A stretch of DNA of 64,000 nt from Homarus americanus (GCF_018991925.1 NW_024748870.1:4865276-4929275); one strand, 5' to 3'; shown: positions 39,411 to 52,753, numbered from the stretch's first letter. A program made the numbers and translations. Notes: a model not told the origin generated them from the letters alone.

Positions 39411-39819
39411 CATTGCTTGTTCTTCAAAACGAAATTACAATAGCACAAAAGTGATCAGTTTTTGTAGTACTTGGCAATAGCTGGGGTGAAGAGCCACATC
39501 TCGTATACTGGGCGACGATTTTTTTTTTATTTAAGTTGAAGACCTATTGCTGGTAAGTACCGCATTCTTAGGGATTAACAGCTTTACCCGTTTCGAGATT
39601 CTTAGCAATATTTTGTAATTCTCTGATATTATGAAGGAGAACGGTAAGGAATAATCTAAAGATAGAATTCTCATAAAACACGTCTACGAATTTTTTCTGA
39701 AATTTCCAGGATGAAAGTCATTAGTATGAAGAGTATGTACGGTGAAGGCATTAGTGGCGGGAATTATAATTTGAGTTATTGTATTTTGTTTGTTATAATC
39801 GGAGGTGGTCTGACTGGGC

Positions 39820-39914
39820 TATTATTATTATTAATTATTATTATTATTTTCATTTTTATTTTCATTTTCTTTTTCACATTATTATCCTTATTATTATTAT
39901 TATTTTCATTTTTA

Positions 39915-39970
<56 letters not shown>
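39820..39970. repeat. (ATT)n block
   Basis: Imperfect ATT/TTTC mixture, pure ATT at 39917-39969. Confidence 0.9.
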
Positions 39971-39972
<2 letters not shown>

Positions 39973-40799
39973 TTTTCTGGTAAATAATTTTAATTAACAA
40001 ATAATTCAAAACTAGTCTCCCTGGAACTATCATATCTTGTGCACATACATACACACAAAATAAATGTCCATTGACCGAGTTAAGACGCATTTACGATAAA
40101 GATAACCGGATAAAGCAAGTATTCAACTCACTAAAAGCCCCCCCCCCCCTAAAAACATACCCATGGAAGTTTTAAGCAAGGTTGGTGAGGAAGTAGGGGA
40201 AGGGTGTATATAATTTCCTACATATGGTGCAGTGGGGGCGTGGGTAGGATATTGGTGTAAAGGCTGTGATGAATTGTTGTCAGTGCAGTGGTAGTAGTGG
40301 TGGTGGAGGTGGTGTAGTCAGTAGTATTCTGGTTGTGATGGTAGTGTAATCATTGTAACAGTGTAGTCAATGGTAATATTGTAGCCAATGGTCATGGTGG
40401 TTGTGTTTTTTTTATGCTGCTAGTAGTCATGGTAGCTATTGGATGTGGTGTAACTCAGTGAAGCTTAATTTTAGTATTGGGAACCACATGTGTCACTTAG
40501 GTAAAAGTTGAAGGATTTATTCAAGGTGAAATTACGCTTGGTCTTGTACCTGTGCTCCTGAGTGTATTGGGGGGATAACCTTTAAAAATTACGTATATAT
40601 TTTCAGAGGGAGAAACATTGATTATTTAAACCACAATTACTAGTGAATGTGATACAGACCGACTGACATGTTCATTCATCCATGATAACATTGAAAACTC
40701 ATACAAATTCACACACCCATACGCACACAAAATCCTAATTCTCACACGCGCGTACATACACATATATCCATGTCACAGAAAAAAGATAAAGGTTCATTG

Positions 40800-40886
<87 letters not shown>

Positions 40887-40961
40887 CACACACACACACA
40901 CGCACACACACACGCACACTTACACGCACACACACGCACACACACACACACACACACACTT

Positions 40962-41004
<43 letters not shown>
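40800..41004. repeat. (CA)n array with CG and CTTACACG interruptions
   Basis: About 205 bp; the unit CACTTACACGCACACACA appears twice. CA-rich, imperfect sequence continues to about 41180. Confidence 0.94.
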
Positions 41005-41008
<4 letters not shown>

Positions 41009-41466
41009 CATCCCTAGAAACACTCACATATACATATCCACAAATACATACGTCCATACACATCCACAAACACACATACATAAATCCACCATCACATGCA
41101 CATATACACATACATGTAATTGCACTATACACATGTACATACATTCAGATATACAGGTACGTACACATAAGTACACATACTGTAGAATCCACATTTTCTA
41201 TACTGTCTCCATTTAACTCAAATATAATTATACTGTTGGATGATCTGGTGGTGTGAACTATTAAAATTGCACTATGTGGGTATATTCCATCTGTTCTATA
41301 ACGGAATAATAGCCTATAATTTTCCACATGAAGAGTAGAATTAGTAATTACTAATTATTAGCAATTATTAATAACGTCTATAGCCATTTTAATATAAAGT
41401 AATGCAGTAATCCCCCGGTAAATTAATAAAATGGTACCAACATTTGCTCTCCGCTGTAAGACAAAC

Positions 41467-41489
41467 TATATATATATATATATATATAT
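41467..41489. repeat. Short (TA)n
   Basis: 23 bp. Confidence 0.9.
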
Positions 41490-41879
41490 GGGAAAACATT
41501 ATTCTGAGGTGGTTGAGGGTTTATGGAAAGAACAAATAAACGAAGACAATCAAGGGGATAAGGAGAGTTGAAGGTGTAAGGTGTTAACTGAGTCAGGTCG
41601 TAAGAGAGAGAATATTAGTATGGAGGATAGTGCTGTGTTGTACAAAAGGATTCTTGGAGGAGACTTGGCACAAGTCATCCTAGAGGTGTGTTGAAGAGAT
41701 TGTCCTGGATAGCGAGAAATACAACAGATCTTGAATATTAACAGACATCAACACAATAAAACTGAACTAAAACAGGGGGGGATTTTCTCGCTTCCTTGTT
41801 TATTTCTTCCGTAGACATATTTATAAACAATATTGTTCTATATTAACACATCGTAGATAAGGACACCTCTTCCCTGTAA

Positions 41880-42290
41880 CACTAGGGACTGAAGAGAGGA
41901 TCAAATTGAGGAATATGAAGTCAGTGATAGTATAGATTCGCTTTACAGGGACAGATAGAATGCTTCACTGATGGATGCTACAGGCGAGTTGGAGGAGAAT
42001 TGCAGAAGATTACTGGGAGTGAGGGTTGTAGAGGTAAGAGGCACAAGAGGCTGAACCTGCAACATGTAAGGGCTGCAAGGACTGTGACTGCGAGAGTTGG
42101 TGTTGTAATTGGTAAGTGATGGAGGTTACAGGGTGTGGGTGGTGTATGGGTTGGATGTTGCAGAGCAGGAGGGTTACACTGGGTAGAGGACGCTGTAAGA
42201 GGTACATACTGCAGGTCGTATGATTGACAAGAGGTTAGGGATGTGAGATAAGATATTTGTAAACGTAGAGACAATAAGTAGTAGAGATTA
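41880..42290 (+). other. Purine-rich stretch with weak internal repetition
   Basis: GTTGTAGAGG/GTTACAGGG-like pieces recur irregularly; probably an old minisatellite. No coding signal. Confidence 0.35.
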
Positions 42291-42545
42291 AATTAAATAA
42301 AGGTTGAAATAAATCTCTGGTATTATAGGTCGATTACTCAAGGGTGAAAATACAAACATGATATTTTCTATGGTTGTAACTATAACAGCGGAGGATTATA
42401 AGGTTACAAGAGTAAAGTTCTACAAGGGATAATATTGCATTGGGTAGAGACCGCTAGATAGAACTGCGAAAAACTCGAAAGAGTGATTGTGAGGGGTGGT
42501 GCAAAGATGACTGGAAAAAGCTACAAGAAAAAAGTCACAATTCTG

Positions 42546-42592
42546 GCTAGGTTAGGTTAGGTTAGGTTAGGTTAGGTTAGGTTAGGTCAGGT
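42546..42592 (+). repeat. Interstitial TTAGG telomere-like array
   Basis: Eight uninterrupted GTTAG units followed by one variant, then scattered degenerate units to about 42671 (TATTAGGTTAAGTTAG, AATAGGTTAGGCTAGG). TTAGG is the ancestral arthropod telomere unit. Confidence 0.85.
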
Positions 42593-43613
42593 TAAATTAG
42601 GATAGAACAGTATATATTAGGTTAAGTTAGCATTGGTTTGGTTAGGTTGGAATAGGTTAGGCTAGGTTAGGGGGCTTTATCCCTAGATTCGATACAAATA
42701 GCAGAGTTAAGTGACTGGGGTGAAGTTAGATTTTACTTTCATTATTTATATAAACAACAATGTCTGCAAACTGTGATCAACATTTGACCTTTTTATATGA
42801 TGGACTAATGAACTTTCTTCTCATAAAACCTCTTGATTATTCAACCAACACACTATATGACATTTACAAAAGACCTATTACAACACACCATTAAGATAGA
42901 TAAAGTATGAGATGGAAGTAGCTTATAAAAGAAGAAAAACATTAACGCCGTTCTTATTATAAAACCAATTATAGGGACATTTGTGATTCATTCCTCAGCT
43001 AAAACGATTGACTTTACCGGACAGCCGGGTAACTAGATGAGGTGTTTCTTATAATTTCCATGAATGAATCTGTAACTAAAAACGTATAGTAAATCGTATA
43101 TTGACTATATTTTTATGAACTGAATATATTAGGATGAGATATTAATAAAGATAAAAATAGAGATCACGAAGAGGAGTCGGAGAAATGAGGAGGAATATAT
43201 CACAGGCTGATGGTCCCTCCTAGAAATATTTAACACGACCAGGCGGGCTGGCTCACTGACATGACATCTTCCCCTACAATATTAGCAAGATTTACTGGGC
43301 AGAATTGCTTGAATTATTGGTGCCATCAGTCAGTCTTCAGAGACTGAATATATATTGATAACTATCTCCTGTAATTAATAATCATGTCTATAATTTCCTT
43401 TGTTTCTTCTTTCTTCTTATTATTAGTTGTAGAAGTATAATTTTTACTTCAGATACTACTACTGCTCTACCACTAATAACAATAATAATACCACTATGTC
43501 CACTCTTAATAAGAAACTAAGGGTGATAAGAATCACACTGGTCAAAGAGTTATTTATATATCATATTAATATTTGTATTAGCATTTAAGAGTAAACAAAT
43601 TACCCATATAGAA

Positions 43614-43902
<289 letters not shown>

Positions 43903-43965
<63 letters not shown>
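43903..43965. repeat. (TA)n array between families B and A
   Basis: About 62 bp linking the fold-back B copy to the A copy. Confidence 0.95.
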
Positions 43966-43967
<2 letters not shown>

Positions 43968-44096
43968 TAACTTTTCCCATTTCGTGTAGGGGTGAGTACA
44001 GACTGTACTCACCCCTGAAGATGTGAATTCACTGAAAAATGTGTTTTTTCTTTTCCTTGTGGTTATCAGCATATACCTGGATCATAGTGATTTATT

Positions 44097-44100
<4 letters not shown>
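43966..44100 (+). repeat. Family A copy, with short palindrome
   Basis: Begins with the palindrome GGGGTGAGTACA / TGTACTCACCCC (3-nt spacer) at about 43990-44016, then CTGAAGATGTGAATTCAC, a degenerate core, and GGTTATCAGCATATACCTGG. It is enclosed by (TA)n on both sides and lies 60 bp right of the family B copy. Confidence 0.75.

Positions 44101-44182
<82 letters not shown>
44099..44182. repeat. (TA)n array right of family A
   Basis: About 83 bp, beginning at the TTTGCATA end of the element. Confidence 0.95.
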
Positions 44183-44186
<4 letters not shown>

Positions 44187-44289
44187 AAATACACACGCAG
44201 ACTTACTGTGTGTTAAATTTATGCCCCCAAAAAACAATAAATAACATAATTAGATATCTACAGTATATACCTGTGTGTATACAGTAGGG

Positions 44290-44454
44290 TAATTGATATA
44301 GATATAGAAGCGCACCAGTAGAGAGGGGAGAGTAGGGTGCCAGGATCGACTATATCATGTTACCGTATATCATGGGGACAGCTAGACCAGTGTCAGTAGT
44401 TAGTCGTCAGCACCACACTGGCCTGCTGCCTCTCACTCTCCACACACCCACTGT
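44290..44454 (+). promoter_or_regulatory. Possible transcription start and non-coding first exon
   Basis: TCAGTAGTTAGTCGTC near 44393 fits the arthropod initiator TCAGT. The following CT-rich stretch ends in CACCCACT|GTGAGT, a usable donor at about 44454. No downstream plus-strand coding exon was identified. Confidence 0.22.
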
Positions 44455-44789
44455 GAGTATTAATAAAATATATTATTGGTGTACTGAGTGAATAGCTATT
44501 TACACGTATTCTCAAAGATCCAAAGATGGCTTCCAGGGTAATCTGACGGTCTGTACACCAAGTCCGTGTTTTTCAGAATGATATTCATGATCCAGGAATG
44601 AATACCGTGATGTATATTTATATGAATATGATCAAATTTCACTTATAAATGTGCTTATACTGTCGTTGCTTATCCTGTTCTATTTCTTCTTGATTATAAA
44701 TTAATTATCATCAATGTTTTCATTAGCTTAAGTAATAGGTAACGTCTTATATCGATCAGTAAATTAAGATAATAAATTATAGCAACAAC

Positions 44790-44880
44790 AATGAACGAGG
44801 TGGTGGACAGGAGAGAGCGTCTAGTGTCTACTTCACCGCGGATTCGACCTTTTGATCTGCGGAGGGAATTGGGGAATTAA
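44790..44880 (+). other. Small open frame, 29 codons
   Basis: ATGAACGAGG.. encodes MNEVVDRRERLVSTSPRIRP then FDLRRELGN and a stop. Base composition is higher in GC than the neighbours. Too short to judge. Confidence 0.12.
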
Positions 44881-45150
44881 TCAATAACCTTCAAGATATT
44901 TAGCAAAGTCATTAACATAAGGTGTGTCCATCGACCTAGGTGTCTGACTGTCTGACGTGTTCCGCTCCCTACGTTCTCCTTTGTCGCCGGGTTGTTTAAA
45001 AAAAAATCACAAATATCGTATTCAGAAAAATACAAAACAGAAAATGTGAGTTTCTACCGTGCTCTCTCTCACACTACTGTACATGGGGTGCTATGCAAGT
45101 ACACTGAGGATTACATTTGTTTTCGTCTATATTTTACTCTATATCTTGCT

Positions 45151-45530
45151 TTATGCATCACAAAGTGAACACGGAAGTCTTTTGCAAGCTAAAGAAAGTT
45201 TGTGACTGCCAGTCCCGTAAGACCATGCGCAAACGTTGTATTGATTAAACTTTGATGCAGGAACACTGTCCGACGGTTCATGTTCCCTGGTCAAACTTCC
45301 TTGTAGGAGATGTAACGACCCAAGATGTTGTTGTTTACTGAGGGAGGAAAAAATAATTATGAGAGTGTAAGTTCGGCGGATTATCAAGACGTCGTGAGAG
45401 GTTTCAGTTATGTTCTTTGGCTCCGCCGTTGTTTCCCGACTCACAAAGTCTGAACGTTGCGCGCGGTGAAATGCTTCACCACCTGCGGACCGGTTTATGG
45501 CCAGGTTGTCGAAAACATGAAATGTGATCT
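45151..45530 (-). other. Open frame of about 126 codons, coding status unclear
   Basis: On the minus strand a possible acceptor (gagctgctttag) is followed by an open frame reading ITFHVFDNLAINRSAGGEAF, then HRAQRSDF, then GTGAGT (a possible donor near 45447). It then continues open to a TAA near 45151. The first third is CpG-rich and protein-like, the rest less so. The phases (0 to 0) do not fit between exons 1 and 2. It could be part of another gene, an old insertion, or chance. Confidence 0.2.
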
Positions 45531-46211
45531 AAAGCAGCTCTGTCTTAAGGTAAATTATCTTTATTAAAGAAATGAGAGAGTTTATTTGAATGTTATTTGA
45601 AGTAAAACTACTAAATTACAACTGTACTTTCAGGCGAAATTCCCAGCATTTTTTTTTAGACAAATGATTAACCTCTAATGTCACAAGCAGCAGAATACAC
45701 AGCCAGTGGTGCTATTTGCGATAAATCTCTCAAACTACAGCTTTGTTTACAGCAAATTTGCCTTATTACCCGAATTACAGCGATCAAGCTAAAGTATTGC
45801 TTGCGGTAAAATCCACTCTCTGCGGTGCTGGGAGAGGAAAAAATTAAGATGTGATCTAATTTAAGGATAAAGAAGTGTTTCTCCTCTATTCCTGCGGATA
45901 GATCATCTGGCTGAAGAGGTTGCTTGTGACATGAAAATGATGAAAACTAATCCTCGAAATAATATATTTTTTGAAGTGGAGTAACAAGAAAGAAAAATTA
46001 TTTAACAATAACAGTCCAGATATAAGAATTATTTAGAACAACGAGAGTTAAAATTAAGCTTATAAGTTTCACACTAAGCAGGGTTTAAAACTTAAGAAAA
46101 GCTTTTGTACTTGAGGTACAACTTTTCATACGACCAGTTAAGCATAAAGTGAATCATGAATACAAAACCTCAAATAAACTTCAACTCGAAAACCTTTTAA
46201 CTCCAAGTCGT

Positions 46212-46212
<1 letters not shown>

Positions 46213-46269
<57 letters not shown>
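46213..46269. repeat. (CA)n array
   Basis: 57 bp of CA. Confidence 0.95.
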
Positions 46270-46271
<2 letters not shown>

Positions 46272-46812
46272 ACTTTAGCAGTCGAGAGTAAATATATATA
46301 CTGCTATAAATGACTGAGTTCAGTAAAACGTAATAAATAAGAAATGAAAAAGACGAAGCAGACATCATCACGGAACCTTACCCATACAAATAAAGTAAAA
46401 CCTTATTCAAAGTGCTTAAGACACATTACTATAACCACTCCTATATTATTAAGGTGTTTAAGATATAGCAGAGTGGTGGTGAAAAAAGTTGATCGTTTAG
46501 TAGAGCTGTGTTAGGTGGGGTGTAGTCATCACGTGACTCTCTGTTCAGTGTTCTCATCTAAGACACTAGTGATTTAAACAACCAAGAACATGAAGTGTTA
46601 ATGGGCAAAACACCTTGTATTAATCATTTTCAACTTTATGAACTTAAATATCATACCATAGTCTGGCACATGTTGAGAAAGCGACTCCTAATCCTAGCTT
46701 CTATGCTTGAAGTGATTTGAAGTGAGACATCTCCTTTTTTCCGAAGAGGAAAAGTTTTGGTCGTCCAAATCCTGCAGCAACATTCTCGGGAGATATGGGC
46801 GACTAAAGCACT

Positions 46813-46918
<106 letters not shown>

Positions 46919-47129
46919 CATCCAATCCACACACCAAATCCAAGAAATTTATTTGTCAGTGGCCCAAGGTTAAAAATGCTTTGAAGCATGTAAGGTAGAT
47001 GTATGATAGATGATTAGTGGGTCTCATATTTTTTACCTGACGTGACATGACTAGTTATGTCGCCCGTTCTTAAAATCTCTTCTTATGTTTGCTGTGTGGT
47101 TGGTGTGTGGATTAGTGGATGTCATGTTT

Positions 47130-47462
<333 letters not shown>

Positions 47463-48016
47463 GTTTGTGTGTGTGTAGTTCTATTAATTTCCTTAGCTAA
47501 TGACCAAATGAGCAATATTGTCATTTCTGTATTTCTCAAATCAAATGTATGAAAAAAAATATTATACATTTGTGGAAAAAATCCTCACTCCTCATTATAA
47601 TGAGAGATTATGTTACAGATTTACACAGATAATCTGGCAATAATCTATGCTCAGTCTTACAACTTGTGCAGTATACTTATACTAAATAACATAAATTGCA
47701 ACCCTATTTAAAGAAGTCCAAAAGAAATAAAGGGTTGTCTCTAATGATAGTAGATATTATTACTCATAAATAAGCAACATTAAAACCATGTACGAGCCAA
47801 CAGCTTGTGTGTATGGATTAACAACAAGTGTTGGGAGTATATGTGGAATAAGAAAATTAATTTTTTCGCTGCCCAAGAGTCTCTTCATGAGGATTACCTT
47901 TTGAAAGGATTGACTGAAATGTTTTAAAGCGCTCATAGCGATAATGAAACACACACTTGATCGAAAATATTTTATCTCCTGTAAACTGATCATGTCTCAA
48001 GTGAGAGACGGAGGAG

Positions 48017-48017
<1 letters not shown>

Positions 48018-48108
<91 letters not shown>
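48018..48108. repeat. (TA)n array
   Basis: About 90 bp. Confidence 0.95.
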
Positions 48109-48112
<4 letters not shown>

Positions 48113-48280
48113 TATTATAAGGATATTCGGCGGATTTAATCTTGACCGGGTTCAGACTCTCTTGCACAATAAGGATACACTTTTGCTACTATTGGATAAT
48201 TAGCATATATGGCAAACGTGATAATTTCATTAAGATGTCCTTCGTCACCTATCACAACAAAGGTTACTCTAAATTAAGTG

Positions 48281-48340
48281 AGGCTAGGATAGGCTAGGCT
48301 AAGCTAGGCTAGGTTAGGTTAGGTTTAAGTTACGTTAGGT
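48281..48340 (+). repeat. Degenerate TTAGG/CTAGG array
   Basis: Units alternate GGCTA and GGTTA, with a three-unit GGTTA core, followed directly by (CA)n and (TA)n. Confidence 0.7.
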
Positions 48341-48344
48341 ATTG

Positions 48345-48375
<31 letters not shown>

Positions 48376-48377
48376 CG

Positions 48378-48467
<90 letters not shown>
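48345..48467. repeat. Compound (CA)n(TA)n
   Basis: Follows the degenerate TTAGG array without a gap. Confidence 0.94.
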
Positions 48468-48470
<3 letters not shown>

Positions 48471-49979
48471 TGAGATTGACTAGAGTTAAAATAAAAAAAA
48501 ATCAGGAACAAGTTGCACTTCTAAGGCTGAAGATATAGATTAGAATATGAAAATAAAACTATCGAAAAAATACAGGAAATACGAAAGATGACGAACAGTT
48601 ACCGGAGAAAACACACAACACCTGAAAAGAGTACTTTGAAATATATATTAATTGGTAGCATTCCGTCAGACACAGAGATGTATTTTCAACCTAGAGCAAG
48701 TGAGAGACACGTAAAAAACCCGTAAAACATCAAACAAGGATGATGGACATGAAAGAGATGTGATAAAAGCTACGGCCATGAGCTCACGGGCAACAGGAAA
48801 ACAGTAAAAGATGAAGATGAATCAATTTCAAAACATTTCTGAATTGTATATATGTTGTTTGTCAAGTGACTGGATGGATGCACAGTTTCAGTGTAACCCA
48901 ACCAAAAAGTTGTAAAGAATGCAAAACCTATCGGGGCATTGGTTGGTGAGTATTGCAGAGTAGACAGATGTCAGGGTGGCGTTGAAATGCACGTGCAATG
49001 ACAGCTGCTGGGAAATGCGTAAAGAACAAACATGATCCATGCGTGGCGTCGTTTTTTTATGGATAAGAGACGTGACGACCGTGCACAAGTAAGAAACACG
49101 GATATACCATCACTGAGGCTTGGAAACTGTTACATCTCTCACTGGATAACGCTTATATATAACTTTATACCGATAATTTTTTACTTTGGAGAATTTATCT
49201 CGATCGTTCTTGTTCTGTGAAAGATGGAGACGTTTCAGAAGTAACAAATAATAAATGACGTGAAGAGTAGACACCCCAACTTATTTCACCTGGTGATTAA
49301 ATACCATAACTCTTATGTAACCTAATCTAACCCCTCAAATAGCGTTAAGGTGTTTAATCAAGTGAAATAAACCGGGGTGCCTAATCGTTACTTGAACCGA
49401 AACAGGTTTGTATATATTGATAAACTTATAGACAAATTTACATTCCTTATTAAGAATTATATACATAACATCGCTGGTTCTACGAAAACATTACATCATC
49501 TACTAGATAACTTTGGCAGATTAATTTATTCACTTCAAGTTTATTAACATTTTTGTTTGATGAGTGAACACGAGCCTTCAAGACGATCAACTCCCTACCA
49601 GCCTCTGTAGATGTTGCAGACAATACCGCTTCATCTGGAGAGATATTGAGGAATGACAATTTAATTCCTCAAAATTCGAGGAGTAATACGTATAAACTAC
49701 TGGAGGCAGAAAGTAATTATAACGGAAGTGATTATTAAATTTATATATATCAAATAATAGTACAACATTTCCTTGAGACGACGACCAAGAGGGGAGAATA
49801 GAGTAATGATTTGAAATGAGAATTATTAATCCAGCTTTGAAAGAGATTCTGGAGGAAAATTAAACTTTATTACAACAGGTGAAAGAGAAACACCTACCAT
49901 CCCTCAGGACAGACACACCCAGCATTAGAATTCACCCAACACTAAGTTTCCAAACTATTGCTAACTAGGAATAGTAGAG

Positions 49980-50345
49980 AGAGGTTGATGAAGCAGCGTC
50001 GTGGGGGAAATGTGAGGGGAGGTTATGGAAAAGTTGAAGGGAGGGAGGAGGAAGAGACGGCATTGACACGTGGAGAGAAAAGGTATGGGATGAGTGACAA
50101 GGAAATGTGCATAAGAGAGATGAGTGATAAGTAGGGTGTGGGGTGAGCAAGTGTCAGGCTGAACGACAGGGGGAAAATTGCGTCGGGAGGAGGGTGAGAG
50201 GTGAGGAAGAACACGAGGGTTCTGAGTGAGAGGGTGAGAGGTGAGGATGGAAATTAAGACTCCTGGATGAGAGGGTGAGGATGGAAAATTAGAGTTCAAA
50301 GTGTGAAGGGAGAATGAGGTGGGAAACTGTGTCTTATGAGTGAGA
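49980..50345 (+). repeat. Degenerate purine-rich minisatellite, left half
   Basis: Imperfect units built on GAGAGGGTGAGAGGTGAGGA followed by a TTCT-containing spacer, roughly 35-40 bp. The same motif resumes at 51060, after the reverse transcriptase fragment. Confidence 0.6.
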
Positions 50346-50396
50346 GGTTAAGGAAACAGCTGGAAACGGGGTTTCCCGTATTTTCTGGTATTTTCA

Positions 50397-50740
50397 GATT
50401 TAGAGAAAGCTTTTGATCGCGTTCCTAGACCAAAGCTGTGGAGAGCCATCATAGCTTTAGAATACGAAATACCCCCAAAGCTGTTGCGAGCCGTAAAAGG
50501 TCTATATCAAACATGTCAAAGCACAGTATGATCTCAACAAGGCAAGGAAAACTGGTTTGATGTGATGTCCGCCAAAGAAGTATTTTATCACATTTACTTG
50601 TTACTTCACTGATGGATCACGTTCTAAGAAGCATCCAAGCATTAGTTGATGCTCATGGAGTCGAGGCTCTCACACCTGCTTATGATCCTGATGTGACACC
50701 AAAATCTGTCAGTGTTGTGCTAATATTAATATGGATAAAC
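50397..50740 (+). pseudogene. Decayed non-LTR retrotransposon reverse transcriptase fragment
   Basis: The plus-strand frame from 50397 reads DLEKAFDRVPRPKLWRAIIA, then LEYEIPPKLLRAVKGLYQTC. This is the palm region of LINE-type reverse transcriptases, where (L)EKAFDRVPR is a well-known block. A TGA near 50528 breaks the frame. After a shift, the next block VRQRSILSHLLVTSLMDHVL matches the family's VRQGSVLSPLLF..MD region, followed by IQALVDAHGVEALTPAYD. No catalytic YADD box follows, and the copy is truncated at both ends. It sits inside a purine-rich minisatellite whose two halves flank it. Confidence 0.75.
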
Positions 50741-51059
50741 TTAACAGTCACGACACAATCAACAAAGAAGAAAGTTGATTAAATGATTCAATTCTGAAAC
50801 ATGTCAAAAGAATAATTTATGTGACGGAGAGAGAGATCATAATAACTAGTACTACGCGCTTAAAGACATCATTCCTTAAAGCTTAGTAATAAATTATAAC
50901 ATCAAAGACAAGAAAGAAAGTAAGTAACTTTTCGTGGAGGTTTAGGGAAATGGTAACTCGGGAGCATAAAATGACCTAAAGCAAGACGAGGAAATTCTTC
51001 TAAAGAAACTGAAGAATATGCCTTTTTCAACCTAGGAGAGCTTGACAGCATTCTGAATT

Positions 51060-51310
51060 GGTAGGCCTAGTGTATGGTGGGATGGTAATAAGGGTAAGAG
51101 GTGAGGGAGGAAAGAGACGATTCTGATTAAGATGGTGAGAGATGAGGATGGGTGGTGAAGGTCTGAGTGAAAGTTTGAGATGTGAGGGTCAATAGTGAGT
51201 GTTCTGATTACGAGGGTGAGGGTTGTGGGAGGAAAGTGAGAGTTCTCATAGAAAGGGTAAAAGGTATGGAATGATAATGAGGGTTCTAAGTGAGAGAGAG
51301 AGAGAAATAA
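51060..51310 (+). repeat. Degenerate purine-rich minisatellite, right half
   Basis: Units such as GGGTAAGAGGTGAGGGAGGA and GAGGGTGAGGGTTGTGGGAG match the array left of 50345 in sequence and orientation. It ends in a short (GA)n. Confidence 0.6.
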
Positions 51311-51746
51311 CAGAGGAACTTGAGTGTTCTGACGAGGGTATGACGTGTTGTCTTGTTGTTGGTGTTATGAGAAAAAGTCTAAGAAATCAGACCAGGGAAA
51401 AAATCAGTAACTACGAAATTAATTCATTAATATAAATCCCAAACTGTTAAAATTTTTATATACGAATAAAGAAAATAGACTCTCAGTCTGCTAACGCAAA
51501 GAAATGGAGTTAAAGATGAGCACTGTTGTATTGCTTAAAATGTCTTCTTTGTAAGGTTACTTTAGTCTTTCATATTTACAAGGTATTTCTGAAAAATCGA
51601 AAAATCACTGAGGTGTGGGTGAGGGGGAATAGATATTAAACATACAATAATTAATATCTAAAACAGCAGCAGCAGACTTTCGCCTGTTTGAGGGACTTTT
51701 TCTGATTATATTGGAATTTTCACTGTTTCTCGAGAGTCTGGGGATT

Positions 51747-51873
<127 letters not shown>

Positions 51874-52051
51874 CTTCTTTTCCTTTCGTCTATTTATTAA
51901 TACGAAAAACTCAACCGGAAATCATCTGTACAAATTCAAAAGCCACATACGCCTGTCTGTTCATACGTAATGCTTATTTAACATGATAAAGGAATCCCTC
52001 AAAAAAATCTAAAGACAATCATTAAAATGTCAACGTGTGGTTCAAATTCTA

Positions 52052-52665
52052 TTCAAATTATCTGAAATTACATTTGGTTTCTTAAAGCGTGTGGCTCTTC
52101 CTATGAAGTCGATCACACCATGGTGTGCAAGAAAGGGGGCTTCATATGCATGAGGCATGACGAAGTAAGGGATCTCACAGCAAATATGTTGAAGGAAATC
52201 TGCCGTGATGTCAGGGTAGAACCGACCCTCCTTCCATTGGACGGTGAGATTTTCCAACATAGGACTTAAAACACATCCAACGAAGCCCGTGTTGACGTCA
52301 GTGCTCGAGGATTCTACACGCGGGGACAGCAAGCCTTCTTCGACATCAGGATTTTTGATCCCATGGCCGCATGTCACCGTAACTTAGCTCTCGATGCTGC
52401 ACACAGGAGGAACGAGAACGACAAGATAAGGGCATATGGGGAGAGAATTCAGAACGTTGATCAAGGCAGCTTCACTCCTCTAGTGTTCACAACCTCTGGT
52501 GGGATGGGACCAAGTGCAAGATGCTTCTACGCCAGACTCGCGGAGGTGATATCCGAACAAAAGCAGCAGCCCAGAAGTTATGTTACAGCCTGGATGAGAT
52601 GTCGACTGTCCTTCCCTCTCTTTCGGTCGGCTTTGCTCTGCCTCAGGGGAACGAGAGCATAGGCC
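52052..52665 (+). pseudogene. Retroelement C-terminal conserved domain, one in-frame stop
   Basis: Plus-strand translation gives CGSSYEVDHTMVCKKGGFIC, then MRHDEVRDLTANMLKEICRD and VRVEPTLLPLDGEIFQHRT, a TAA near 52270, and then NTSNEARVDVSARGFYTRGQ, QAFFDIRIFDPMA, AYGERIQNVDQGSFTPLVFT, TSGGMGPSARCFYARLAEVI and MRCRLSFPLFRSALLCLRG. This block order (CxKGGF..RHDE.RD, ARVDV..FFDIR.F, G.FTPLVF, GGMG, LR.S..CLRG) is one I recall at the C-terminus of many animal retroelement proteins; I cannot name the clade. The two spaced Asp (VDV and FFDIR) recall a PD-(D/E)XK-like nuclease, as inference only. Apart from the single stop it is intact for about 200 codons, so the insertion may be fairly recent. 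No Met-led product is expected. Confidence 0.7.
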
Positions 52666-52753
52666 CCAAAGCCGACAACGGTTGCAGATATTGACTATGA
52701 GGCTACAGTCACTGAATGCCGCATTTATTTGCGGCTCAACTAACCCAACACAG

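Larger units (their letters stand above)
37800..43600. other. Presumed intron 1 (left part)
   Basis: Contains the microsatellites, the TTAGG array and the purine-rich block listed separately; otherwise unassigned. Confidence 0.35.

Noticed and set aside
42546..42671. Chromosome end
   Set aside because: Only eight exact TTAGG units, with ordinary sequence and other features on both sides.
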